DNA of 64,000 bases from Hydractinia symbiolongicarpus (taxonomy: Eukaryota > Cnidaria > Hydrozoa > Anthoathecata > Hydractiniidae): the NCBI RefSeq assembly GCF_029227915.1, contig NC_079877.1, positions 28,731,851 to 28,795,850 on the forward strand, in the 5' to 3' direction. The position numbers and the translations under genes were made by a program. Of this stretch, positions 35,401 to 47,571 are shown one piece after another. Numbering within the stretch: position 1 is the first letter of the stretch; each line of letters opens with the position of its first letter. The notes under the pieces were generated by a model that was not told the DNA's origin, ran no database searches, and saw nothing but the letters and a program-made list of their open reading frames with translations.

Positions 35401-38400
35401 ATTGAACAGTGGATATTATTTTTGCATTAATTTTTTTCAATTTACAAACCATTGTAAATAATCAACTCTCAGTGGATTTATGAACAATTTAGAAAATCAA
35501 CCATCTCCAAAATGGTGGCATATTTCTATTTATTCTTAAAAGAAAAGAAATTCACAGCTGTAAGAGAGAAAATGAAAATTATATTATTTTCCACGTGAAA
35601 TGAAGAAACACCGTTAAAACTAACTTTATCTTTGTTTTATTAAGTTGAGTCACGTGTCTTTGATCGTTAATCATTCGACTTTGATAAGAGTATTTCAATC
35701 CAATTTCATTCCTTTTTTTTGTTTACAAGCGCAGAAAGGGACAATCGATTGTGACTTTAAAATGTCTTCTTATGTTTGGAATATTAATTATGAGCCTCAA
35801 ATAAAATATGGATGTCATCCTTAAATGTTTTTCATAAGATATTTCCTAAGATAAATTTTATACATCCTCTATTTATATTTTGTCGTTTTGAGTCTTAAAA
35901 TATATTCTTAAACCATACGTATATAAAGTGGTATATATTGGGTTAGAAAAAAAATGCATAAAAATTGTTTTTTTAAAATAAATTTTTTTTAAAAAAAAAA
36001 ACTCAGAAAAAAGTCAAGTCTGATAATATTTGTAGAATTTGGGTGATTAAGAGCTTGAATATTTGTATAAAATTTAATACACGTTTTTTATATAAAAAAG
36101 TCAAGCTGAGATTTTGAAAAATATACTAAGATTGTACTCAGCCTGAATCCCTTCATATATTATTAGAAAAAATAAAGTACAGATTTTAAGACTATTCTAC
36201 TAAATACGTGTCTTGTTAGTAATCTCATGAAAATTATCTTGTTGGAGTTTTGTGGTAAATTCTTTTTTATAATAAGCCCAGGCCCGTCACAAATGTATTG
36301 CGAAGTAACACACGCTGATACTTGTGAGAAATGCTTTTAAAGATGTTTAAGCCTGGTAATAACCAGCTTCAAACTTAAACATTTTTATACAAAAGTTATG
36401 TACTGTCAAGAAAAGAATATTTATGTATTTCTCTTTTCGAATATTTGTACAGGATAAGCCACTTGAGAGCATTTGAAACATTTTTATTAATGTGGGTCCC
36501 GCTTCTCGATGCATGAACTGGATTAAGACACACAATAGGAACAACCCGAGGAAGTTTTATTATAAAATTTTTATATGTTATGCAAATCTCCAATCTTTAA
36601 GCACGTTTATTTTATATAAAATTTTCTAAATTTCAGCGGGCTTGGTGTACTTTTTTTAACATTTTTTTTAGCCCCAGGTTTTCTGATTTTTATTCTTCCA
36701 AAAAATAGGGAAGAATATGGACAGATTTACTGATGATGAATATTTTTAGAAATAGAAAAAAAAATAGATGGTGTTGAAGTTATTCCATTTGTGAAAACGT
36801 AAAGTAGTAGAAAGGAAAACAAACCGTCCTAAAATAATTATTTCTTAGTAATTCTAAAATTAAATTATTTTGTTCTCATAATCTGTAACGAATTTAGACT
36901 AACGCTATATGCTCTCAGTTTTAAGTAAGATCTCAGCCTCGACGTTTTTATAACTAGGTTCTTATAAAGAGATGCGTGTGAATCTTCACTGAACACATTT
37001 TATAACATTTTTTTATTTTTTTAAATTTCAAGAATAATGCTTGAGGCTCGATCACCAGCCATTTTTATGTTTTGTTGATAAATTCGAAAACATTTCGTTG
37101 GAAGAAATTGACAGTATAGAAGGAACAATATCGCTTCATCTCAGTCAGTCAGTCAGTCAAACATGTTTTCAATGTAGCCGCATATTATTATCTTTTTAAT
37201 AAAATATTAGTTTATTTTTTCAAAAAATATTTAAGAATGACTTTTAAGAATTATTCAAGGCTAAACAATGTCGATTTTTAAGAATTATGAGACTAAAATG
37301 TGTGGTTCTTATTTAAAAAAAGTATGTATATAAACAAATTTCTAACTTTTTTGGCAAAATTAGACATCTAACACGAAGGAAGGTGTAAAGAAAATAAAAT
37401 AAAAATGTAAATTTATCGAAAAAAAACGTGGACATGATTTAAACACGCCAACCGCAAACAAGTTTAAAAAGTTGACAGTGTAAATTAAAAAAATTAATGC
37501 CTTATTATTGAAAGCATTCTACACAACGGGTCCTGGGGATGAAATTGTCACAATGCATGATAAAAGAATGCAACAATGTAATATTGTTTTAAGCTTAGGA
37601 CTGGTATCACGTGGTCTATGGAGGGATGGTCTAAAAGCAACATTTTATTCAATATTAATATCAACTTACAAAAACCCATCGAGCCCATTTTCGTACACTT
37701 TTTATATAAGAAATCAGTTTTTAAGAGACTTTATACTGGACTACCCAGATTTTAGCACTGGAAAAACAAATGCTTTCATTTAAAACCTGCGTTTTTTATC
37801 TATAGACATCTATTTGATAAGAACGTTAAGACGATTTTGACAAAAGTTGAGATATCAAGAATGTAACTGAATTTCTCCATTCCGTTAATTGTTTCCGAAA
37901 AATCCCATCCCCACTGTTTTTTTAATAAATTTCGTTTTTACAGCATATCTTTAACACCTGTTCTCGAAGAAACACAAATAAGAAAAATGGAGGCTGATTA
38001 AGTAACCTAAACAATTATTTTGAAAATAAAGTTGTTGTATGACGTCGCCAAAACAAATGAGAGCAACGAGTGTGCTTCCCTGTCGTCACCCTAATCTTTT
38101 ATATAGTTTTGTTTTCAAAAATCAGTTTATTTTTATTTATTTATTTTTTCAAACTTTTAAACTTTTTCGGACATATTATGTGTGAATTTCATGCTATTGT
38201 TTTTTCCAACAATAAAACAAAACAGAGTGGTCATAAAGTCCTGCTAACAACAAAATAGAAAATTTTTCACTTGTAAATAAGAATGTTATTTGGTGATCCT
38301 CCGCTTGATATTGCAATATTACAGTTACAAGGGGAAGCCTGTTACTGTTCCTTCTATACGCGAGGTGATCTGGCACTACACGCTAATAATGAAAAAAAAA

Positions 38401-41400
38401 TTAAGCTTCTTTTACTGCTTTGTTGTGTTGGGAAGAACAGAAAAATATTAAATCTAAGTAAAACTGCAACGTCTTCTATTTGATTTGTCCCTCCACAGGA
38501 GAGGTCATTTTCGCGTCATAATTTTAAAAAGTTACAGCACGTTGTGATAAGAACACGTTAAAAACATTTCAGGCTAAGATTTGATTTACATAATATAAGC
38601 ACATCAAATATTTCACGGTCGCATCAAAACACACTTAATTATAACCTCGTCCGCAGAACTTGTTGAATTGTTCTATATTTTGACTGAAGATCCTGAAAGT
38701 CTTGGCGATGGGGTTAGCTTAATTCCTTAATTTGTGATTAAAACATAATTGCCACCCATGACTTCCACCCATAATTACTACCCATGACTTCCACCCATAA
38801 TTACCACCCATAATTACCACCTTTCCACTGTGTCAGTTTTACCTTCTATGTCGACGACTAGCTATTACTATTTCTAATAATCTTTTTTTCTTTTTTTTTT
38901 TGCTCGCGACTTCTGAGGGTTCCACATTCCACATTGAACGTTTCAAAACACTTTCAAACCATGTGTAAACTGAAATTACAATCTCATTTCTAGGACTTGT
39001 TACGTTGTTATGTTGGGACGTAGCTACAAGGGTACTGACAATCGACGTTGTGTAAACGATATGATTAAGAATAACTTTTGTACACACATTCAAATCAACA
39101 ATCGCCCTAAAAATTGCCAAATATTTTAAACAAATAAACATCAGAGTCATAAATAATAGTATAAATGGAATAAATACTTTGAAATTAAACAAATTGGCTA
39201 ATAAACCTAGGTGAACAATTACTAAACAATTTGCAGGGATTTTTCCTAGATAAACAATGTTTAAGTCAAAGGCAAGTAGCTAAACAATGTTTAAGGCAAA
39301 ATGCAAAAAATCTAATTGGAAGAAACAAGTTAAGAAATTGGCAGCGTACAAAAAAATTCAGATGTTGGATGGATGTGTCTTATCTTAGAGATTTGGATTT
39401 AGTGGTTCTCATATGAACATTAGTGTTTTTCGGTATACAATGAACGTTGTGTAAAAGGTAGCAGTATTTGAAGAATGTTTCAGTGTTGAACTGTTGAGTC
39501 TAAGAAAGTTGTGAATATAATTTTTTATGAGACAAGTTTTTCACGCCCTGTATTTTCAGTTTTTAGATATGTTTACACGATCAAGATTCAGCATTAATAA
39601 TAGTAAATACCCTCTTTTATTTTTTATACATATCTTCTATTTTTGAAAACTCGTTAAGAAAATCTGAGTAATTACTAAAAAAAGCTAAAACCATTTTTAA
39701 AATTTGTTTGGTTTCATTTGCTGGCTTTTTTGAGACCTTTTTAACTTTTCTTTTTTAATGTTTCATCCTCAGAAATAATGGAAACGTCGGCCATGTTAGA
39801 AGTTCTCACACATAACTTAAAACTCCCTTACTCCTTCCCCCCCCCCAAAAAAAAAAAAAAACAAAAAAAACAAAAAAACAAAACAGAATTCCTACATACC
39901 TATTAAAAGCCGTCAATCCCCCAAATGTTCTTAAATTGTAGTTTACATCATGTTTGTTCATTTCAAAAACGTATACGTAGAAATAAATTATTTGGGAACA
40001 TTGAGAATTACTTTCAAAATAGATGATTGTGAATCCTTCTATCTTCTACATATATATGATAACTTTTAACGCAATTAAAAAATATCAGCACTATATGTTT
40101 CATGCAATTTTGCAGTTAGATATCTGTCTTTATATCGCTTGGGATGTAGGTATTTGTAGGGCGATTGCAATTTCGTTATATGAAAGAGAGCATATAAATA
40201 TTGTTGATTGCGTGAAAAAATGTGTGTACAATTTATAAGAACCAAGAAACTCGAGTTATGGCTTTAATGTTTTTAATTTTTACAGCCACTTAAAGATGTA
40301 ATACTTTTTTACTTCAGTCTAATTTGTTTTTATATTTTGTGGAACATGTTTTTAGCGAATTCTTATGGCATTATTCTCGCTAGCACAAAAACATTATGAC
40401 CACGGTGTTCCAAACATTTCCCTTGCTCTCGTTTCATTAGAAATATAAATATGGATCACATATAACATTTTCAAGGGAGGATAATTCTAACGATAGAAAA
40501 AAATCTTTTTACAATTGTTATGTTTGTACACGTATATATACGGCCACTTTAAACATACAAAATTATCGCATTCTGATTGGTTGATCAAACAATAACGACG
40601 TTAGAAACTGATAGCCTCGTGTATTTCTTTTTATTATAATAGCTCTCCTGCGAGTTGTTAAAAAGTAGAATTGTGTGAAAAACAAAAGGGTTTATGAGTA
40701 AATAATCACTACGTTGGAGTGTGGCTACTTTGATGAACATTAGAATGGCTGTTTGACGCAGACGCTTGATGAAGATATGAACCCTAAAGAAAATGTTTTT
40801 AAAACAACAATATTAATCATTTTTTCAGTTTTAAAGAACGCTTTTCTATTACATTGTGGTGAGTTTCGCGTATTTTTTACTTTTTATGACGTCATGTTTG
40901 ATAAAGTTGTGTCGTGGTGGTATCAGATGACAGTTTCTTTACAACTGTACACTATTCAATAGAGAGCAAATAATGGCGGGTGTAGTAAAACAATTCGACT
41001 TTCTTGAGTGGAAATACTTTTTAACGCTATATGATGCCTAGCTACCTCTTTTTATAGTCATAAAAATGATTGTGCTCTATTTGATCCTAGACATATACTG
41101 TTTCAAGTCCTTAATAGGAAAATATATTTTTAACTGTAAAACTATTAGCAGAAAGCATGACCATTAATAGACGAATAGAAATTTAGACTTTAGTGAAAAA
41201 AGATCTTTTAAACATTTTGTTTCGCTATTTCTGCATTTACGCAGTTAGATTCAAAAAAATCAATACTATATTTCTTCTATTCAAAAGTTTGTTTCATATT
41301 CATAACACGAAAAACAGATTTTAGGTTGGTAATTGTCGTGAAAGATTTTAACTGGCTAATAAAAAATCAAAGAAAGCTATGGGTTTTATCATGTCTCTGT

Positions 41401-42260
41401 CTAACTGGCCACCTTGTCCTAGTCGTTTTCCTTGTAAGCATAACTTCCTTTTTTAAAACTATAATAATAAAATTAAAAAATACATTATATTATCGAAAAT
41501 GCAAAATTGGGTTTGATAAGTCTCATCTATATTATATCCTTATTATTCTTTTCGTCGTAAAATTTAACTTGTTTAAATTAACTTATTTGACTTGAGTTAA
41601 GCATAGTTTTTATGGATGATTTACTACTTAATAAGTTCATGCGGAGATAATTAGCTACAGTCTTGTGGTTGTACTGTATGTATATTCAAATAAACTTTCT
41701 ATTAAGTTTCTCTATGCGATCTTTTTCTCCAAAAACTCATGCGTCTCTCCATAGCTCACTTTGACACTAAAGCCGATGTTACACAGTGGCGATTTATTTA
41801 AAAGGCAAAATGTACTGGAAACGAGGTTGACAAAACGCAGAAAAAGTTTATTTTCTATTTAGCGTTTCAACGGGCGTATCTTTTCGTTGAATTTTAACGG
41901 GCGTATCTTTTCGTTGAATTTCTTTTTTTATCTACATCGATGATTTTCTTGCAAAATCTTTTTCTTTCACTTTTTGTTTTAATAACCGCTCAGACTCATT
42001 TTTTCAAAAAAAGTACTGGAGGCGAGGAAAGACTTCTATAAGTCGCATAATGTAAATAATAAAGATTCGAGAATAATATTTATTCCTGGTTTCCATAGAA
42101 GATCACTAACTTGTCGGTCAGCAAAAGCAATTATTAGCTGTCGATAGCGAAAGATTATAAAAGATAATGTCCATAAAGTTGCGTAGCAACAGTTTCTATG
42201 TTGGACCTTGTTTGAAAGAGGCACAGACAGACTGTAAGAAGCAGTAACGAAATTTCTGAA
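32421..42260. other. Ten-kb stretch without a recognisable gene
   Basis: I looked for spliced homology signals and saw none I could name. A possible terminal exon (about 32430-32518) opens just after an acceptor-like AG. Repeats include TAGC words near 34311, (CAGT)n at 37140, CCACCCATAATTA-like units at 38750-38825, a homopolymer C/A tract at 39838-39895, a 28-bp tandem duplication (AACGGGCGTATCTTTTCGTT) at 41867-41921, and a lone right end of the CCTCG MITE family (CTGGAAACGAGGTTG) ending at 41829. Isolated open frames are AT-rich and featureless. It may hold regulatory DNA or exons of fast-evolving genes that I cannot see. Confidence 0.4.
38748..38825. repeat. Short degenerate tandem repeat
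   Basis: Units of about 13-15 bases, alternating CCACCCATGACTT and CCACCCATAATTA, are repeated about six times. Confidence 0.7.
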
Positions 42261-42271
42261 AGAAATACAAA

Positions 42272-42932
42272 CTTCCAGAAGGAGAAGTTCTGTAAGCATA
42301 CTCTTTCAATTAAGCAAGGACTTTCAGATGGAGAAGTTCTGTAAGCACACTCTTTTAATTAAGCAAGCACTTCCAGAAGGAGAAGTTCTGTAAGCACACT
42401 CTTTTAATTAAGCAAGCACTTCTAGATGGAGAAGTTCTGTAAGCACACTCTTTCAATTAGGCAAGCACTTCTAGATGGAGAAGTTATGTAAGCACACTCT
42501 TTCAATTAAGCAAGCACTTCTAGATGGAGAAGTTATGTAAGCACACTCTTTCAATTAAGCAAGCACTTCCAGAAGGAGAAGTTCTGTAAGCACACTCTTT
42601 CAATTAGGCAAGCACTTCTAGATGGAGAAGTTATGTAAGCACACTCTTTCAATTAAGCAAGCACTTCTAGATGGAGAAGTTATGTAAGCACACTCTTTCA
42701 ATTAGGCAAGCACTTCTAGGTGGAGAAGTTATGTAAGCACACTCTTTCAATTAAGCAAGCACTTCTAGATGGAGAAGTTATGTAAGCACACTCTTTCAAT
42801 TAGGCAAGCACTTCTAGATGGAGAAGTTATGTAAGCACACTCTTTCAATTAAGCAAGCACTTCTAGATGGAGAAGTTATGTAAGCACACTCTTTTAATTA
42901 AGCAAGCACTTCCAGATGTAGAAGTTCTGTAA
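42272..42932. repeat. 49-bp tandem array, about 13-14 copies
   Basis: The unit includes GGAGAAGTTATGTAAGCACA and CTTTCAATTAAGCAAGCACT. The word GAAGTT recurs at 42284, 42333, 42382, 42431 and so on to 42921, always 49 bases apart. Copies differ at a few sites (TTCT/TTAT, AATTAAGC/AATTAGGC, CCAGAAGG/CTAGATGG), and alternation of variants in the middle suggests duplication of two- or four-unit blocks. No unit encodes a sustained peptide. Confidence 0.93.
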
Positions 42933-43204
42933 TTTCGGTTATCGCTGTAACGTGTATCGACATGCACTCGCGCCTGCTCGGTCCCTGTTGGAACGCACGA
43001 AGCGTTTTTTTCCCTCAGAAAACATTAAAAACGTGCAATTTGGAAAGAAAATTTGGGTGCACTACCCAACTATTTTGCGCTCTATAAAAAGCGGACAAGG
43101 AATATCCGGCACGTTAATTACCGGGCACATTGAAGTGTCCGCGGAGAAAATATTGTTTTACTATAATTTTTATTGTCGTTGCAACTTTAAATATTTTAAA
43201 ATAA

Positions 43205-43497
43205 AGTCTACTCTCGCTAAGTGGAAACCCGGACAAGTGGAACTTTCGTTTACTTGAACCAATGTCCCCGGTCCCTTGGATTTGCATTAACAAACCTCTC
43301 TTATTTAATTCGGATAAGAATAATCGTAAATTTCTCAGTCTCCTGAAATTTCAGATAAGAGAAAAGTTTGATAAGTGGAACTTCTTTTCGGTTTCATAGA
43401 GGTTCCACTTATCGAGCAATTCGGATAAGTGGAAAATTCGATAAGTGGAACCATTTTTTTCGGTCCTGTGGAGGTTCCACTTATCGAGAGTAGACGG
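43205..43497. mobile_element. pogo/Tigger-like MITE
   Basis: The left end AGTCTACTCTCGCTAAGTGG and the right end CCACTTATCGAGAGTAGAC are inverted repeats flanked by TA, as expected for Tc1/mariner-pogo elements. Inside, ATAAGTGGAAC and its reverse complement recur several times, giving a nested palindromic interior. No transposase; about 293 bp. Confidence 0.7.
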
Positions 43498-44330
43498 TAT
43501 TAATAGTACAGTTTGGTTCTTCTTCCGTTTTGTGTATCTCTTTTTCTCTGGAACAGAGACTTAAAACATAGTGGATATATCAAAAATAAGCTTGAAAATA
43601 TAAAATCATGTCCGCTATATTAGACTACTGTATAAAATCAAAGATAATCAATGGGCGAGCGAATTATAGCAGAGAAATATTTCGCTACAAACTTTTAACC
43701 AGTCAGTATTTAATTATCCCAAAAGCATAATTCAGTAACTCTATTTTCGTGACAATCGTCATGTGTCGCAACGCATGGACAAAAAAAGCCTGCGCGATGA
43801 AGGGTGATCAAAACAAATATGGTAGCCCAGGCACGACACGTGTTTTCGTATAGAATTGTCATAAACTGGGGCTGGAGGAAAGGGAAATTGAAGAGCAAAA
43901 ATTAAAAGTTGTTACACAGTATGTGTTATACAGTAAGTTAATGTTTTTAAATTGACAGTGTTAAAAAAATTTGTAGTAGAAAATACATATAGCTAGCTAG
44001 CTAGCTAGCTAGCTATACATATTTATTTTTTAAGGTATTTTTTTGAAACTTCACCCAGCAGTTGCAAGATTGCAGTCAGGAATAAACTGTTAAATCAAGA
44101 GTAAGACAGAAGAAAATAGTTTAGTTGTGAATAGTCAGCTACAAAGTTCTGTAGCTAGCTATATGCTCTAGCATCCTAACACGCAAGAAAAGAAGAGTCA
44201 CATAGGCCCAACTGGATATTTATGCTAATTTATAGATTTAAACAAAGGTGTTAACGGGATGGGAAATATTTACAAACAAAGATAGGCTAACACATCAGAC
44301 AAAACAATAACAGTCAATATAGAAAGTGTT

Positions 44331-44463
44331 GCAGAGAGGTTGCCAAGGCAAAGGCATTAAGCACGGCAAGGAAAGGGCACGGCAAAGGCAGGCAAGGAAA
44401 CAGGAAGAGGAATCAACAAGGCAGGGTTAGGCAACGCAAGGGAACGACAAGGCAGGGGCAGGC
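44331..44463. repeat. Purine-rich GGCAAGG-type tract
   Basis: An irregular run of GGCAAGG, GGCACGG, GGCAAAGG and GGCAGG words, strongly purine-biased on the plus strand, unlike the surrounding AT-rich DNA. Probably a decayed short tandem repeat. Confidence 0.65.
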
Positions 44464-44479
44464 ACCTTAATAGAAAATT

Positions 44480-44521
44480 TCCCCCTACAACTGAAGGATT
44501 ACACCTTGAGTTGTAGGGGGA
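44480..44521. repeat. Perfect-arm hairpin
   Basis: TCCCCCTACAACT and AGTTGTAGGGGGA form a 13-bp stem. After one G-G mismatch the stem extends by AAGG/CCTT, leaving the six-base loop ATTACA. It is GC-rich compared with its surroundings, so it is unlikely to be chance. Confidence 0.75.
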
Positions 44522-44825
44522 GATCGTATACTCAATATATCTAAGATATGTATTATATTAGTCCAGGAGTATAGAAAATATTGAGGTGCAAATATTTCAA
44601 ATTCAATAGCTCAAACAAAGGTCTCAAATTTATATCGGGTCAATATATATACAGTGAGTAATGTTAGCAGAATTATATGCCAATACAAGTATTTAAACAA
44701 TCGATCATAACACCACACATTCATGAGGATTGCTTTAGTACATGCAGTATATGATAAATTATGTGAAGCACACACAACAGTAAGATGTCTCAGGTGTAAT
44801 ATATTTTTTAAATAATAACTTTTTT

Positions 44826-45420
44826 GCAAAAATACAGTTTATATGTTGTGCCCATCTTAGCGAATTTTTTCAAAATGTTTCTGGCAAAACTTACAAAAGT
44901 GAATTTCAATCCAGGGTGAGTGCTTAGTACAGGTATGTTGGACATCCATTTAGGTTTAATACCATTTCAAACAAAAAATTAGCTCAACTTCTGTTAAATA
45001 GAAACACGGGTAACAGCTTGTTGTTAACACTGGGTTGAGTGATTTGTACAGGTATACTGTTTCGCACATACGTTTCGGCATAATACCCATTTCTAAAAAA
45101 CTATCCTAACTTCAGTTCAAACAAACAGACAGTTAACAACCTTTTGTTATCCTACGCAGCTGAAACAATTTTATATACTTTGTGGAAAATTTTGTAACAT
45201 TTAAAAATAAAAATACAGTTTATAACCTGTTTTTACCTTCTCTAAGCAAAAAAAACCCTGCAATATTTATTGGAAAAAGTTTCTGTTAAAGAATAAAAAT
45301 TAATCGTAACATCTGATAGGCGTAACACAGTTTCAAAAAAACCTTTATTGTAACTTCAGTTTAAAAAAAACACAGCGGAAACAGCCCGTTGTTACCCTGT
45401 CCAGCTAAAAATCAAACAGT
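44826..45420. repeat. Degenerate long repeats
   Basis: Phrases like AACTTCAGTTCAAACAAACA followed by GTTAACAACCTTTTGTTA occur three times (near 44985, 45109 and 45352) with many changes, and ATACAGTTTATA recurs near 44834 and 45212. Probably an old tandem repeat. Confidence 0.4.
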
Positions 45421-46185
45421 ATAAGTTTATTTTGCAAACAAGTTTTCATGACAGTAGGATAAAAAGCTCTTATTCCAAACTGAACAAAAACGTTGCTAGA
45501 GCTGCATTGGTGTAATTATCAGGTCAGGTTACAGAAACAGAAATTAGGGACATTATTTGTCCATCTTGAGAAATTAAATAAGAAATAATAAATATAATTA
45601 AAGATTAAAGATTTCTAATACACGTTGATGATTGCATGAGAACCGCTTATCAGAATTTAAATACCTCAGTAATAAGAAATGATGTTGAAAAAATTTCCCT
45701 AGCTATATGTATATTGAAATAATTTTAGTTTCTGTAACTTGAGCCGCACTGGTGTATGCTCAGCAGCAGGGTTAAAAAAGTTTATTTCCTAACATGCGTA
45801 CAATATATATAGCTACAACTGCTACAAAAAATATGGCTCTCCCTCCTCCCTCAATGTTAAAAACAGCTCTTTGTGGTTAAGCAACATAACCAATTACACA
45901 TGACATACCTTTATAAACATTGATCATGTGTGATAACGGAACGTACTATCTGCAAAATATCTGGCTAGCTATGTTCTTTTCCTGATTTTGCTAACTTTTG
46001 GGTTCTTAGTTTTTGGTATAAAATTGCCAGAGGCAACACATTTTGTGGATAATTGTAGCTAGCTAGCTAGAACAAGCTATATATGTGATGGGACATTCCT
46101 ACAAAGTAGAATCACAGTCCCGATATTTACTTGCAGAAATGAAGGTAAAAATGTAAACAAATCAAACAGACACCTTAGCTCCATT

Positions 46186-46486
46186 GAGGGATATACCCTG
46201 TCTATTATTTCCAGGAGGGGCCATGGCTTAGATGGAGAGTCCTAGAGTATTTAATGCTCATTTTGAGCGACGCAGACCCAATTAGGGCCCGCGCTCTACT
46301 AGACAACTCCCGGCAACATCCAACGGCCCACACAGTGTGCCATCTTCCCAATTTTCCTCACATGGCTTGGGTTAACCCGGGGCTATGGTAACATTCACTC
46401 GCCCATGTTGAATCGCCGTCAAGAGGAATCGAACCCCGGTCTCCCGCACAGAGTACGAGAGCTATAACCACTAATCTACGGCGCCA
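46186..46486 (-). mobile_element. tRNA-derived SINE, copy 2
   Basis: This is the reverse complement of the SINE at 19945-20245, with only a few base differences over about 300 bp. The B box reads GGTTCGATTCC on the minus strand. CCATT occurs at both outer edges and may be a short target duplication. The high similarity suggests fairly recent spread. Confidence 0.85.
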
Positions 46487-46489
46487 TTT

Positions 46490-47510
46490 TTACATGTAAA
46501 AAAGAGTGATATATTAGCTGGCTAAACATACCTTTTCTTCGTTTTCTTGAACAAGCCCTTTCGTTGGTTGCGATATAGCTTAGATTAACGAAAGTGTGAG
46601 TTGGAGGCGGTATGTGTCCTGAGAAAAGGTCATGTGATATTAGTCAAAGTGAGTAATGTATCATGTGGCTAAAAAGTGTAGGCAGATTTAATCTCAACTG
46701 GAAACGGCACCATTTACGCTTGGCACCATCTTTAAAAAACAACAAACACTCCATTCTTTTGCTTCTTAAAAGACACGTTGTCTTGCTTATTAAAAGCTGT
46801 ACCATAGAATGACCATGTTGTATTGCTGAATTACTGTAGTTTTGTGATTGAAATTTTGATATTTCGGATGTATAGGGGCGAAATTGCATAGAAATGCTAT
46901 ATACTCTCCACCGTATTTCCTTTTCCGTTATATTTGGCTTATTTAATGAGGAAATGGGGTCTGCTACGCTCCGCAAAAAGACAACCAATTTTCAGGTGTA
47001 AGAAACTTAACAGGTGCAGCAAATTCCATTGATCGGTTGGTACTTGAGCCCCGTTCGTGCGTCATTCAGTAATATCTCATTTGTACTTGTTAGTAGAAAA
47101 GTATGTTGCAATGGGGACATACTCCTGTCCCAAGGAGGTAGTATCCTCGCCTCCCCTGTACTACATGTGCTAGGGACATAGTATTGGATCAATAGCACAG
47201 TCAATAGACCAATCGTTTGGCGAGAGAAAGGTTGTGGGTTCAGGTCCCACTTAATCCATCATTTTTGCAGCACATGGGAAGATAATGTGCAGAGTTACTT
47301 TTGTTGTCTTGCGCTGTTGTTACTATAACATGAACCCACAAACGGTTTTAAAGTTTTTAATGATTTAGTCATAGAACTTTTCTGACAACATACTTGACTT
47401 AAATATAATAAATTTAAAAGAGTATATCTTAAATTTTGTGAGCAGAGAGTAATCTTGGAGGTGTTACTGTTATAGCTTTAATTTTAAACTTTAATTTCTA
47501 CTTTTTATTA
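46490..47510. other. Sequence upstream of the L3MBTL-like gene
   Basis: No protein gene is recognised. It contains a tRNA-like segment at 47186-47258 and ends with an acceptor-like TTTTTATTAG at 47502-47511 that begins the first L3MBTL exon seen. Confidence 0.4.
47186..47258 (+). ncRNA. tRNA-like segment (pseudo-tRNA or SINE head)
   Basis: The segment is 73 bases long. Acceptor-like halves GGATCAA and TTAATCC pair at six of seven positions. TAGCACAGTC resembles an A box, and GTGGG-TTCAGGT-CCCAC makes a perfect T arm with a B box close to consensus. The D and anticodon stems do not pair properly, so it should not be a working tRNA. Confidence 0.35.
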
Positions 47511-47571
47511 GTGTTGCATTTTGGTGGGGAAAAGAAGTGAAGTGCAGGACAAGAAAAAGAGGCACAATAAA

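Larger units (their letters stand above)
43498..46180. other. Repeat-rich intergenic sequence
   Basis: No gene is seen. It includes a (TAGC)n run at about 43989-44015, the GGCAAGG-rich tract at 44331-44463, the hairpin at 44480-44521 and degenerate repeats at 44826-45420. Confidence 0.4.

Noticed and set aside
37508-37783. 91-codon open frame
   Set aside because: No recognisable domain, isolated in AT-rich sequence.
42272-42932. CRISPR-like regular array
   Set aside because: Units abut with no unique spacers and the surroundings are eukaryotic; it is a minisatellite.
42952-43257. 101-codon open frame after the satellite
   Set aside because: Its 3' part runs into the pogo-like MITE and it has no recognisable domain.
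46644-46988. 114-codon open frame on the minus strand
   Set aside because: No motif, no supporting splice sites, composition like chance; next to a SINE.
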